NCBI GenBank assembly: GCA_016209785.1
Contig: JACQVM010000030.1
Coordinates: 1 to 14,764, forward strand
DNA: 14,764 nt
Direction of reading: 5' to 3'
Source of the DNA: Candidatus Melainabacteria bacterium
Lineage (GTDB): Bacteria; Cyanobacteriota; Vampirovibrionia; Obscuribacterales; Obscuribacteraceae
The translations under genes and the position numbers were made by a program. Within the stretch, counting starts at the first letter, position 1; each line of letters starts with the position of its first letter. Positions 1-6,654 of the stretch are shown piece after piece. The notes beneath the pieces are model-generated. The model saw only the letters and a list, made by a program, of their open reading frames with translations. It was not told where the DNA came from and did not search any database.

Positions 1-711
1 AAAGCGTGTCCCTGTACCTGCACGCTCCAACTTTTTATTTAGATCAACTTGAGCTCGAGATACCTCTACTGCCCTACTTTGAATTTCTAGTAATGCTTGG
101 TGCCGCAAAAGTCCATAATAAAACTGAGTTACTTGCAGCAACACATCATTTATGCTGCCCTTAAGTCCGGCTTTGCTAGCCAACCAGTTGTGCTTGCTGG
201 TCAATGCACCAAATAGCACTCTTCCTCCCTGAAAGCCAAAAAACTGAAACCCTGCAGAAGTGCTCACATTTGGGTTATGGAAGGTCACTGGAATGACACC
301 AGACACTAAGGTTGATCCAGACAAAATGCGTTGGTCATAATTCATCAGAGCATTAGGTAAGAACTTCCCTAATGAGCTAATCCACAACCATCGCTGGTTT
401 AAAAGGGTAGCCTTCGATATCCCAATGGCCAAATTATTCTCTAAAGCTGTTATTAAAGCTTCTCGCAAAGATATAGGTTCCGTGTAACTAGCTTCCAATC
501 GTATTGGTGGCAGTTTGCCACCCATTGGCAACAGTTTGTTAGCCGGGGGCAATTCAAGTGGAATTACATCCGGCAGAGCAAGTTCTTGGGCACGCACCTC
601 AATTTGAGAATTAGCTGCCCACACAGAATTGCCAACCCAAAAATGGGACAACAAAACAAATAAGCACCCTAATTGGCTAACGACATTTTGGAGCTTTAGA
701 GAAGTTGCCAT
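1..711 (-). CDS. TolC-family outer membrane efflux protein (partial, C-terminus off window)
   Basis: The reverse strand is open from the ATG at 711 to the window edge, giving 237 codons with no stop. The N-terminus is a signal peptide: a hydrophobic stretch at about residues 13-31 ends in VWA, a likely cleavage site before ANSQ. The mature part has a short proline-rich segment. It then reads ISLREALITALENNLAI (about residues 80-96), the usual start of the first outer-membrane efflux repeat. Near the edge comes a helical run (ALLEIQSRAVEVSRAQVD) ending in KLERAGTGTRF, a hallmark of TolC-type coiled-coil helices. Known members form trimeric outer-membrane channels for type I secretion or drug efflux; the substrate cannot be told here. 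It lies 69 nt downstream of the isochorismatase-like gene on the same strand. I see no strong ribosome-binding site before this ATG, but the signal peptide supports it. Confidence 0.85.
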   Translation of the reverse strand, partial: MATSLKLQNVVSQLGCLFVLLSHFWVGNSVWAANSQIEVRAQELALPDVIPLELPPANKLLPMGGKLPPIRLEASYTEPISLREALITALENNLAIGISKATLLNQRWLWISSLGKFLPNALMNYDQRILSGSTLVSGVIPVTFHNPNVSTSAGFQFFGFQGGRVLFGALTSKHNWLASKAGLKGSINDVLLQVTQFYYGLLRHQALLEIQSRAVEVSRAQVDLNKKLERAGTGTRF

Positions 712-780
712 CAACTAGCTTTAAAAGTACCTGGGCAAGAAGCCTTATTGTCCACCACAACTCTTAATCCAACCACAGCC

Positions 781-1335
781 TTATTTTATGAGCCGCTGAA
801 TTAATTTAAAAGACTCAGTACCAGACTCATACAACATTTCAAACAACGCAGTTTCTACAGATGATGCAACTGCACCTCCCGCTATCATCTTTTGTATGCC
901 AATGTCCCTGTCTTTTGGATGTCTGCTTGAAATTGCGTCGGTCACAATATGAACGATGTACCCGTGACCGAGAAGCTCATGTACTGTCTGATTGACGCAA
1001 ACATGAGCTTCAATTCCACATACAATGACTTGCTTGCGTCCCAAAGCCTCAAGGCATGACATAAACCCTTCTGCCTGGCAGCAGCTAAAAGATGTCTTCT
1101 GAAAGTAGTGGTGATCGCCAAGGCAGGCACTCAGCTCTGCCAGGGTCTTGCCCAGTCCTTGTGGATATTGTTCAGTCAACAAAACAGGAAGCTTCAAAAT
1201 TTTGCTTGCCTCAACCAGTACAGAGACCGAGCGTACCAAGCTTGGAACCTCTGACGAAACCTTACGGAAACTTTCTTGGATATCAACAATAAGCAACGTG
1301 GCATCCTGGCTACTTAATATCCGGGGATGTCGCAT
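781..1335 (-). CDS. Isochorismatase-like cysteine hydrolase
   Basis: This is a 184-residue protein of the isochorismatase-like (YcaC/nicotinamidase) superfamily. The expected Asp-Lys-Cys catalytic triad is present: D18 in LLIVDIQESF, K80 in FQKTSFSC and C113 in CGIEAHVCVNQT, the last being the typical segment with the nucleophilic cysteine. Length fits the single-domain family. Members hydrolyse isochorismate, nicotinamide or other amides and ethers; the substrate is not predictable here, and I see no siderophore or NAD genes beside it. An in-frame ATG exists 23 codons upstream (1404), but the ATG at 1335 follows GAGAGG with a 5-nt gap, so it is the better start. The longer form would also run through the divergent promoter region. 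It is probably cytoplasmic. It may share a transcript with the TolC-like gene 69 nt downstream. Confidence 0.88.
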   Translation of the reverse strand: MRHPRILSSQDATLLIVDIQESFRKVSSEVPSLVRSVSVLVEASKILKLPVLLTEQYPQGLGKTLAELSACLGDHHYFQKTSFSCCQAEGFMSCLEALGRKQVIVCGIEAHVCVNQTVHELLGHGYIVHIVTDAISSRHPKDRDIGIQKMIAGGAVASSVETALFEMLYESGTESFKLIQRLIK

Positions 1336-1340
1336 CTTTG

Positions 1341-1346
1341 CCTCTC
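1341..1346 (-). promoter_or_regulatory. Ribosome binding site that fixes the isochorismatase-like start
   Basis: On the minus strand GAGAGG lies 5 nt before the ATG at 1335. No comparable site precedes the upstream in-frame ATG at 1404. This decides the start of the hydrolase. Confidence 0.7.
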
Positions 1347-1378
1347 TTTTTTGTAAACCAGGATACCTGACTGGAACC

Positions 1379-1407
1379 TTGGCGAGATGATAACGAACTA
1401 ACATACT
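1379..1407 (+). promoter_or_regulatory. Candidate sigma70-type promoter for the radical SAM cluster
   Basis: TTGGCG (1379-1384) and CATACT (1402-1407) are separated by 17 nt, each matching the -35 and -10 consensus at 4 of 6 positions. It lies in the 114-nt spacer between divergent genes, about 43 nt before the radical SAM start. Its -10 box is inside the inverted repeats at 1397-1420. It was found by eye only. Confidence 0.35.
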
Positions 1408-1420
1408 GTCCTGTTAGTAT
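1397..1420. repeat. Interlaced inverted repeats in divergent spacer (possible operator)
   Basis: ACTAACA (1397-1403) and TGTTAGT (1412-1418) form a perfect 7-bp inverted repeat around an 8-nt spacer. Overlapping it, ATACT (1403-1407) and AGTAT (1416-1420) form a second perfect inverted repeat, also with an 8-nt spacer. The element covers the putative -10 box and start site of the radical SAM promoter, where a dimeric repressor could act. No regulator gene is adjacent, so the operator role is inference. Confidence 0.35.
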
Positions 1421-1449
1421 TTGCAACATAACTAGAGAGCCAACATATC

Positions 1450-2475
1450 ATGCCGCCTGTCCTAGCAAATTACTATCTTACTTATAAGTGCAATTCACGC
1501 TGCACCTATTGCGACATACCGGTTAAGCCAGAAAACATCCCTGTCAAAGAAGTAGAGCCTCACATAGTTGTTGAAAACTTGAAAGCACTAAAAAGGTTAG
1601 GGGTAAGAATTGTAGACTTTACTGGTGGCGAGCCACTTATTTATCGACACCTTCCTCAGGTTTTGGCAGAGGCTAAACAGTTAGGGTTTTTGACAAGCCT
1701 GGCCAATACTGGCACGCTTTATCCTACGGTAGCTCACAAGATCAAAGGACTGGTCGATGATCTTAAGTTTTCTCTGTCCACAACCGAATCTCAAGCATAC
1801 AAGCTCGAGCGTGGCATTGACGCTTTTGAGAAAGTTGTAGAAAGCATAAAGCTAGCTAAGAGCCTTGGCGAGCTGCCATCCATTATTGCCACGGCTACAC
1901 CAGAGACAATCTGGGGTATGGAAAAGGTAGTTAAGCTTGCCCAGAAGCTGGATGTGCTTGTTTTGCTGGGTCCTATTTTTGATTACTGCGACAACGAGCT
2001 CCTGCATCGACAAGGCATCGCCGAAATTGAGCGTCTCTCAAAATTGGACAACGTATGTGTCAACAGGGCCTTTATTCACTTTTACATGAGTGGCGGCAAT
2101 CAAACAACCAGCCCACGCTGTCGTGCTGTAAGCTCCACAATTGTCATCTCGCCTGATGACAAGTTGTTGCTGCCCTGTTACCACATGCACAATGACAAAC
2201 TACAGATAGAGCACAAGGATAATCGTTCCAACTTAGATGAACTTTGGCACAGTCACATTGTTCAAGAAAAGCGCAAGATGGAAGGCTCATGGAAATTTTG
2301 CCAAGGTTGCACCATATGGTGCTACTTTGAAACTTCTTTTCTTTGGCCGCCGGACAAGTACTTCTGGTTAAACTTGCAAAGCAAGGCTCGCTGGGCACAG
2401 CAACGGTTTGGACAATACTTACGGGCCAAGTTAAGTAACTTAAAATATGATATAAGGACATCTGTGGGGCGTTAG
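1450..2475 (+). CDS. Radical SAM/SPASM-like protein of unknown substrate
   Basis: This 341-residue protein has the radical SAM cluster motif CNSRCTYC (C14, C18, C21) near its N-terminus and the SAM-binding GGEP at residues 59-62. After the barrel, C224 and C243 (PRC...LLPC) plus C284, C287 and C291 (CQGCTIWC) resemble a SPASM or twitch domain that holds an auxiliary iron-sulfur cluster. Such enzymes modify peptides, activate sulfatase-like enzymes or make cofactors. No precursor peptide gene is visible nearby, so the substrate is unknown. The C-terminal 45 residues are basic and aromatic (WPPDKYFWLNLQ), perhaps membrane- or RNA-contacting. Start: ATG 1450 with a weak AGAGAG upstream. Its last three codons and TAG stop run into the acceptor stem of the following tRNA gene (10-nt overlap). 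It may head a cluster with the DUF547 and amidase genes. Confidence 0.88.
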   Translation: MPPVLANYYLTYKCNSRCTYCDIPVKPENIPVKEVEPHIVVENLKALKRLGVRIVDFTGGEPLIYRHLPQVLAEAKQLGFLTSLANTGTLYPTVAHKIKGLVDDLKFSLSTTESQAYKLERGIDAFEKVVESIKLAKSLGELPSIIATATPETIWGMEKVVKLAQKLDVLVLLGPIFDYCDNELLHRQGIAEIERLSKLDNVCVNRAFIHFYMSGGNQTTSPRCRAVSSTIVISPDDKLLLPCYHMHNDKLQIEHKDNRSNLDELWHSHIVQEKRKMEGSWKFCQGCTIWCYFETSFLWPPDKYFWLNLQSKARWAQQRFGQYLRAKLSNLKYDIRTSVGR

Positions 2476-2538
2476 CGCAGTTGGTAGCGCGCTTCAATGG
2501 CATTGAAGAGGTCACGAGTTCGAATCTCGTACGCTCCA
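2466..2538 (+). tRNA. tRNA-Ala (anticodon GGC)
   Basis: A 73-nt cloverleaf folds by hand. The 7-bp acceptor stem GGGGCGT/ACGCTCC contains a G3-U70 wobble, the alanine identity element. The D arm is GCGC-AGTTGGTA-GCGC. The anticodon stem is CTTCA/TGAAG with loop ATGGCAT, so the anticodon is GGC. The variable loop is AGGTC, and the T arm is ACGAG-TTCGAAT-CTCGT. The discriminator base is A. CCA is not encoded (AA follows). The 5' 10 nt overlap the end of the radical SAM gene, whose stop codon is at 2473-2475. The 3' end is 13 nt before the DUF547 start, so the tRNA appears to be part of an mRNA cluster. Confidence 0.97.
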
Positions 2539-2551
2539 AATCTTTCCCATA

Positions 2552-3418
2552 ATGAAAAGTTTCAGCCAAGCCAACAAACCTATTGGTGCCAACTTAAAAA
2601 AAGGCTTTGTGCCCCTGGTTCTTCTTGGCATTGGTCTTTTGCTCATTGCCTTACAGTTTCTGTCCAACCTCGGAAACTACACCAAAACCATGTTTGTACA
2701 CACCGAGCATCCTCTTGGATACCGGTACACCATCTATGATGCGCTCCTAAAAACGTACATTAAGGATGGACTAGTTGACTACCGAGGGCTCAAACAATCC
2801 TCACGCCTATTAAAAGCAGTCTCCGAGCTGGAACACATTAGTCCAGATAAAATAATTGATTCTCGGGATAAATTAGCTTTCTGGATAAATGCCTACAACT
2901 TGCTAGTGCTAAAAACTGTCGCTGACAGCTATCCGGTAAACAACGTCCGTCAGATAGCCAAGTCTTTAAGTTTAAGAAAGTACTTGATTGGCGGAATCCC
3001 TTACTCTGTTAGCGACATTGAAGCTATGGAAATTCGTCCTTATCTTAGAAGTCACTTTCCCCAAGCTATTTTCCTTATGTGTGCTGGCGCCCGAGGTGAT
3101 CCCAAACTGTTAAACCACGCTCTAGAGGGCAAATTACTAATCACTGAAATGAACCAAGCCGCATATGTCTTTGTCAATAATCCTCAAAACGTTTACCTGG
3201 ACACTGACACTAACACGCTTTATCTTTCTTTATTTTTTAAGTGGCATGCTGACTTTTTTCAAGCAGACTTTGGTTCACCTTATGCTTTCGTCAATGCTTA
3301 CTTGCAGCCTGACAAGCAGCTAGACCTGACAGACTACCATTTAAGAAAATCCTTTGCTGGCAGTTTCAACTGGTGGCTTAATGACTTAGCTCTCGAAGAA
3401 AACAGGCAACCCAAGTGA
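2552..3418 (+). CDS. Membrane-anchored DUF547 protein
   Basis: This 288-residue protein has one N-terminal membrane segment (about residues 18-37) and a DUF547 domain. The domain shows LLKTYIKDGLVDYRGLK (about residues 65-81), AFWINAYNLLVLKTV (109-123), the acidic VSDIEAMEIRPYL (153-165) and FLMCAGARGDPKLLNHAL (174-191). Typical DUF547 domains have CxSxSCP in the last region; here only C177 remains of the cysteine pair, which is a difference worth noting. DUF547 has no established biochemical role that I can rely on. The domain probably faces the periplasm. The ATG at 2552 is only 13 nt after the tRNA-Ala and has no Shine-Dalgarno sequence, so after tRNA 3' processing the mRNA would have almost no leader. 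The TGA stop overlaps the GTG start of the amidase gene (GTGA), which suggests coupled translation. Confidence 0.85.
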   Translation: MKSFSQANKPIGANLKKGFVPLVLLGIGLLLIALQFLSNLGNYTKTMFVHTEHPLGYRYTIYDALLKTYIKDGLVDYRGLKQSSRLLKAVSELEHISPDKIIDSRDKLAFWINAYNLLVLKTVADSYPVNNVRQIAKSLSLRKYLIGGIPYSVSDIEAMEIRPYLRSHFPQAIFLMCAGARGDPKLLNHALEGKLLITEMNQAAYVFVNNPQNVYLDTDTNTLYLSLFFKWHADFFQADFGSPYAFVNAYLQPDKQLDLTDYHLRKSFAGSFNWWLNDLALEENRQPK

Positions 3419-5397
3419 CCAAACTGCTTCTCTTCCTTCCAGCACTTTGCATCTTGCTTTCTGCCATCATCGTACCCGGGTGCTTCCTCTGCTACTTCAG
3501 CACCAACACACTCCCTGCAGCAGCCGGAACAGATCTTGATGAACCACAGGCAACGGAGGTCCGGAGTGCCGATGGGCAGCGAGGCAACAGCACCGAGGAG
3601 GCGGTGGCAACGGAGGGCTTAAGAATAAATCCCTTACAACTTAATTACCCTAAAGATGGACAAGAGATAAAGGCTTCTTCCACATTTCTCATAGGCGCAG
3701 TAGCCCCCAAAGCTATGCTTACATGTAATGGTGTGCCCATCAAAGTAAATTCCAGTGGTTTTTTTGCTCATGTTGTACGTCTTAAACCAGGGTTAAACAG
3801 CTTTAGCTTGGTCTCAGACAGCCAACCGGCAGAGATGCTGAAGGTTACAGTTACCAGGCCAGTTGACCCGGCAATCTTGCCAAGCCATCCACTGATGTTT
3901 GCCATGGACTTTATTGAGCCACACGAAGATCTAGGTGTAACACCAGGAGATCTTATTGGTTTTGCAATACGTGGTACACCTGGCAGCACAGTTGAGATAT
4001 ACCTCGGCAGACAAAAGATAAGGCTGACACCAGCAGCCACCAAGGGAAACTGTGGCAACTTAATGGTTAAAAGAAAAGTTGAGGTTGCTTACGGACTGTC
4101 CACAACAGCCAAGCCAAGCAACCTGCCTGATCTGTACTCAGGCTTTTATCGTGTAACAAATAACGATCACTGGCAACGAATTAGACCAAGATTTGTTCTT
4201 GCCAAGGGTAAGCGCACCATTACACACGAAGCTCCCTGCCATCTGTATGTCATCGAGCAGCCTGTAATAGCTGAGACACTCCACCAGGACACGGTGACCC
4301 GTCTCGGTCCAGGGCAGGCCCGCACCACACCACTGGATGCCGGTGTACGATTGCTAGTGGATGGCTGGCAAGGCACCTCCATGCGCTGCGCCCTTGCCCC
4401 TGGGCAACACATTTGGATTGCCAAAGAAGATCTTGTCTTCAAGAAAGGTGCTACTTTTGTTCCTTTGTCTGGCGTGCGAACAGTCAATATCCAAGAAGAC
4501 AAGCAAAAAGCACGCATTCTAATCCCATTAAGTCAACGCTTACCTTATCAAATTGAGCAACGTTCAAAACAGCTAATTTTAAGAATATTTGGTGCAACCT
4601 CCGACACCGACTGGATTACCGAGGTGAAACCACCGTCAGGAAAAAGGCTTATTGACCATGTGACCTGGAGACAACCATCTGACCAAGTATATGAGCTTGT
4701 CGTAACACCCACATTTAACCGTCAGTGGGGATTTTGGGCCAGCTACGAAGGCACAAACTTAATACTGAATGTCAAAGCACCACCTCAGCTCCACCAAGGA
4801 TTAAATCCTCTGTCGGGGCTAACCGTATGCCTTGATCCAGGGCATGGGGGACAGGAGAAGGGTGCTGTGGGCCCATCAGGTGTTAGCGAATCTGAGATCA
4901 ATCTAGCCATTGCTGTTGCACTGAAAAGACTGCTGGAAAATGAAGGGGCCAGTGTAATCATGACCCGTGAGTCTAATTTGGCTGAACCATCATTAATCAA
5001 TAGGGTCAAACTAGCTATCAACAGTGGTGCTAACTTGCTCATTTCCATCCACAACAATGCTTTGCCTGACGGTAGAGACCCCTGGGCTGAACATGGCACC
5101 TCTACTTACTGGTATCATCTTCAATCCTTAGAGTTAGCCAAGACACTTAAAGCTCATTTAGTCACCGAACTTGGTTTCCCGGACTTTGGTACCTTTTACC
5201 AAAACCTTGCCCTTGCTCGCCCAAGTCAACTGCCAGCCGTGTTAGTTGAAGTTGGTTTTATGATTCATCCTGATGAGTATGCACAACTTTTAAGTCAGCA
5301 AATACAGCAGCGAGCTGCAAAAGCACTCCTTAAGGGCATCAAGGATTATGTAGTGTCAGCCAAGACCTATCCAAATGCCAAGCTAACTGGAGACTAA
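3415..5397 (+). CDS. Exported N-acetylmuramoyl-L-alanine amidase (Ig-like + AMIN-like + Amidase_3)
   Basis: This 660-residue protein would cleave the amide bond between MurNAc and the stem peptide of peptidoglycan. The C-terminal Amidase_3 domain (about 468-650) starts with LTVCLDPGHGG. Zinc ligands by position are H477, E492 (SESEINLAI) and H546 (ISIHNN), with catalytic E612 in LVEVGFM, so it looks active. The N-terminus has a hydrophobic export segment (about residues 4-27) with a weak lipobox-like VPGC; a lipoprotein or membrane anchor is uncertain. A low-complexity, Glu/Gly-rich linker (38-68) follows, then an Ig-like beta domain (about 74-148), an SH3-like stretch near 290-345 and an AMIN-like beta domain (about 353-457), likely for wall or septum targeting. 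The GTG start overlaps the DUF547 stop by 4 nt, with AGG 8 nt upstream. coaX follows after 2 nt. Confidence 0.9.
   Translation: MTKLLLFLPALCILLSAIIVPGCFLCYFSTNTLPAAAGTDLDEPQATEVRSADGQRGNSTEEAVATEGLRINPLQLNYPKDGQEIKASSTFLIGAVAPKAMLTCNGVPIKVNSSGFFAHVVRLKPGLNSFSLVSDSQPAEMLKVTVTRPVDPAILPSHPLMFAMDFIEPHEDLGVTPGDLIGFAIRGTPGSTVEIYLGRQKIRLTPAATKGNCGNLMVKRKVEVAYGLSTTAKPSNLPDLYSGFYRVTNNDHWQRIRPRFVLAKGKRTITHEAPCHLYVIEQPVIAETLHQDTVTRLGPGQARTTPLDAGVRLLVDGWQGTSMRCALAPGQHIWIAKEDLVFKKGATFVPLSGVRTVNIQEDKQKARILIPLSQRLPYQIEQRSKQLILRIFGATSDTDWITEVKPPSGKRLIDHVTWRQPSDQVYELVVTPTFNRQWGFWASYEGTNLILNVKAPPQLHQGLNPLSGLTVCLDPGHGGQEKGAVGPSGVSESEINLAIAVALKRLLENEGASVIMTRESNLAEPSLINRVKLAINSGANLLISIHNNALPDGRDPWAEHGTSTYWYHLQSLELAKTLKAHLVTELGFPDFGTFYQNLALARPSQLPAVLVEVGFMIHPDEYAQLLSQQIQQRAAKALLKGIKDYVVSAKTYPNAKLTGD
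3549..3616 (+). repeat. Short direct repeat in the amidase linker
   Basis: GGCAACGGAGG occurs at 3549-3559 and again at 3606-3616. The 57-nt period is a whole 19 codons, so the reading frame is kept (QATEV and VATEG). The stretch is richer in GC than its surroundings and encodes a hydrophilic linker. It may be a remnant of a small internal duplication. Confidence 0.4.
5389..5392 (+). promoter_or_regulatory. Ribosome binding site of coaX
   Basis: GGAG lies 7 nt before ATG 5400, within the last codons of the amidase gene. It shows that coaX is initiated on its own although it is only 2 nt behind. Confidence 0.6.
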
Positions 5398-5399
5398 GC

Positions 5400-6191
5400 A
5401 TGAATTTGCTCGCTGTAGATATCGGCAACTCGCAAATTACTTGCGCACGATTTGTCAACGGCCAACTTGCCAACATCACCAACAGTAACACTGCCGATGC
5501 AGAGCAAGCCGCTTGTTACATTGCCAAGGCTGCTGCCGGTGACATTGTTGCCTTGTGCTCGGTAGTGCCAAATGTTGGAAACCTGATTGAGAACCACCTT
5601 AAATCTAGTGGTTGCCAGCTTATACGTGTTGCTACAACTTCACAAAAATTACTTTGCGGGGTCTATGACAGCATGGGTGCCGACAGGGTTGCTAACGCAG
5701 TAGCCGCCTGGAAGTTGTATTGTCAAAAATCCCCAGCAGTAGTGCTCGATTTTGGAACTGCAACCACCTTAACAGCAGTATCCAGTCAAGGCAAGTTCTT
5801 GGGTGGCTTAATTACCCTTGGGCTAGGTCAAACTATGCTCGCACTGTCACGCCAAGCAGCCCAGTTACCAAACGTAAGCATTCACCACACCAGTGACTTA
5901 ACTCATAAATACTCCGGCGGGAGCATCCCCAAAAATGGCCCCTCATTAGCCTTTAGTACTGAAAAGGCAATCGTAAATGGTGCCCTTCTAGCTCATCTGG
6001 GCACCATTGCCGCATGGATTAAATTGGCCTCTGACGAGCTTAAAGCTAAACCTATCACGGTGGCTACTGGTGGCTGGTCAGACACATTAGCCAGACATAC
6101 CAAGCTCTTTGATGTAGTGGAACCTTATTTAACCCTAAAAGGGATATATTTTATTGCCGAGGCGGGAGCGGGCCTAAAGGATCAAGACTAA
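5400..6191 (+). CDS. coaX: Type III pantothenate kinase
   Basis: This 263-residue cytoplasmic enzyme is expected to phosphorylate pantothenate, the first step from vitamin B5 to coenzyme A. Family motifs are in order: the phosphate-binding AVDIGN (D7), MGADR (92-96) that contributes to the pantothenate and dimer site, LDFGTATT (D117), GG at 135-136 and STEKAI before a C-terminal ASKHA-fold segment. Length is normal for CoaX. Two usual residues differ: the proline of the GGxIxPG loop is leucine here (GGLITLG), and the residue after GTATT is not aspartate; related cyanobacterial-type proteins may share such changes. Start: ATG 5400 follows GGAG (5389-5392) with a 7-nt gap, only 2 nt after the amidase stop, so it is probably in the same transcript. 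Confidence 0.92.
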   Translation: MNLLAVDIGNSQITCARFVNGQLANITNSNTADAEQAACYIAKAAAGDIVALCSVVPNVGNLIENHLKSSGCQLIRVATTSQKLLCGVYDSMGADRVANAVAAWKLYCQKSPAVVLDFGTATTLTAVSSQGKFLGGLITLGLGQTMLALSRQAAQLPNVSIHHTSDLTHKYSGGSIPKNGPSLAFSTEKAIVNGALLAHLGTIAAWIKLASDELKAKPITVATGGWSDTLARHTKLFDVVEPYLTLKGIYFIAEAGAGLKDQD

Positions 6192-6396
6192 AACTTGTCT
6201 CTAAAGCCTCCCTGTATTTTAAGTTTGTTAGTGCCTCATGTGAGTAAAGTTCATCTTCCCAGTAACTTCTCTCACGCCCCTTCAGCTCTTGAAGACGCTT
6301 GACCAAGTTAGAAGGTAATATTTCCTCATGCATATTTTCACCATCAACTAAGCTAACGTATATGACTAGTATGCGTAAACGCTGTGCTTCTACCAT
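6151..6396 (-). CDS. Possible small protein, convergent with coaX (hypothetical)
   Basis: This 81-codon reading frame shares its last 41 nt with the end of coaX on the other strand. The product is charged and helical-looking (LVKRLQELKGRERSYWEDEL, about residues 31-50) and ends in a proline-rich tail (PLGPLPPRQ) that lies wholly in the overlap. I recognise no family. Two starts are possible. ATG 6396 has no Shine-Dalgarno. ATG 6333 would give 60 residues and has GGTGA 4 nt upstream. The amino-acid mix outside the overlap looks protein-like rather than random, but with no homology it could be spurious. Confidence 0.38.
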   Translation of the reverse strand: MVEAQRLRILVIYVSLVDGENMHEEILPSNLVKRLQELKGRERSYWEDELYSHEALTNLKYREALETSFSLDPLGPLPPRQ

Positions 6397-6654
6397 TCAC
6401 AGGCATCGTCTTGATCATCGATCTACTATATCCAGATCTACAAACAACCGACATTCCAGCCCTACACCCTGACGAGCTCAGTTTAGTATAGTGGGACAAA
6501 AGAACAAGGCTTGACTTTTTAGATGTTGAGTGACGACATATAGCAAGGCGAGAGACGAAGCCGACGGAGGGCTATAAGTGTTAGAATCAAAAATAAGACT
6601 AACATTAGGTTCGTCACAAGCAACTGCAAATGTGTTTTTAGGAGTACCAGAATC
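6397..6654. other. Intergenic leader upstream of the Sm-like gene
   Basis: This 258-nt spacer has no convincing gene. It holds TTGACT (6511-6516), a good -35-like box, but no well-placed -10 was found. Two inverted repeats are visible: TATAGC (6539-6544) with GCTATA (6571-6576), and AGTGTTAG (6577-6584) with CTAACATT (6599-6606, one G-U pair). Both lie between the possible promoter and the gene, so the transcript may have a structured 5' leader. No known riboswitch was recognised. Confidence 0.3.
6640..6644 (+). promoter_or_regulatory. Ribosome binding site of the Sm-like gene
   Basis: AGGAG lies 10 nt before the ATG at 6655. It supports this start over the in-frame ATG four codons later. 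Confidence 0.6.

Noticed and set aside
1336..1404. N-terminal extension of the isochorismatase-like protein from ATG 1404
   Set aside because: It lacks a ribosome-binding site, runs through the promoter and inverted repeat, and the internal ATG at 1335 has a strong site.
1421..1449. TTGCAA-N17-CATATC as the radical SAM promoter
   Set aside because: Its start site would fall inside the coding sequence, so it cannot serve the ATG at 1450.
2466..2538. tRNA-Ala as an integration site for a mobile element
   Set aside because: No integrase and no second copy of the tRNA 3' end were seen; flanking genes are ordinary chromosomal ones.
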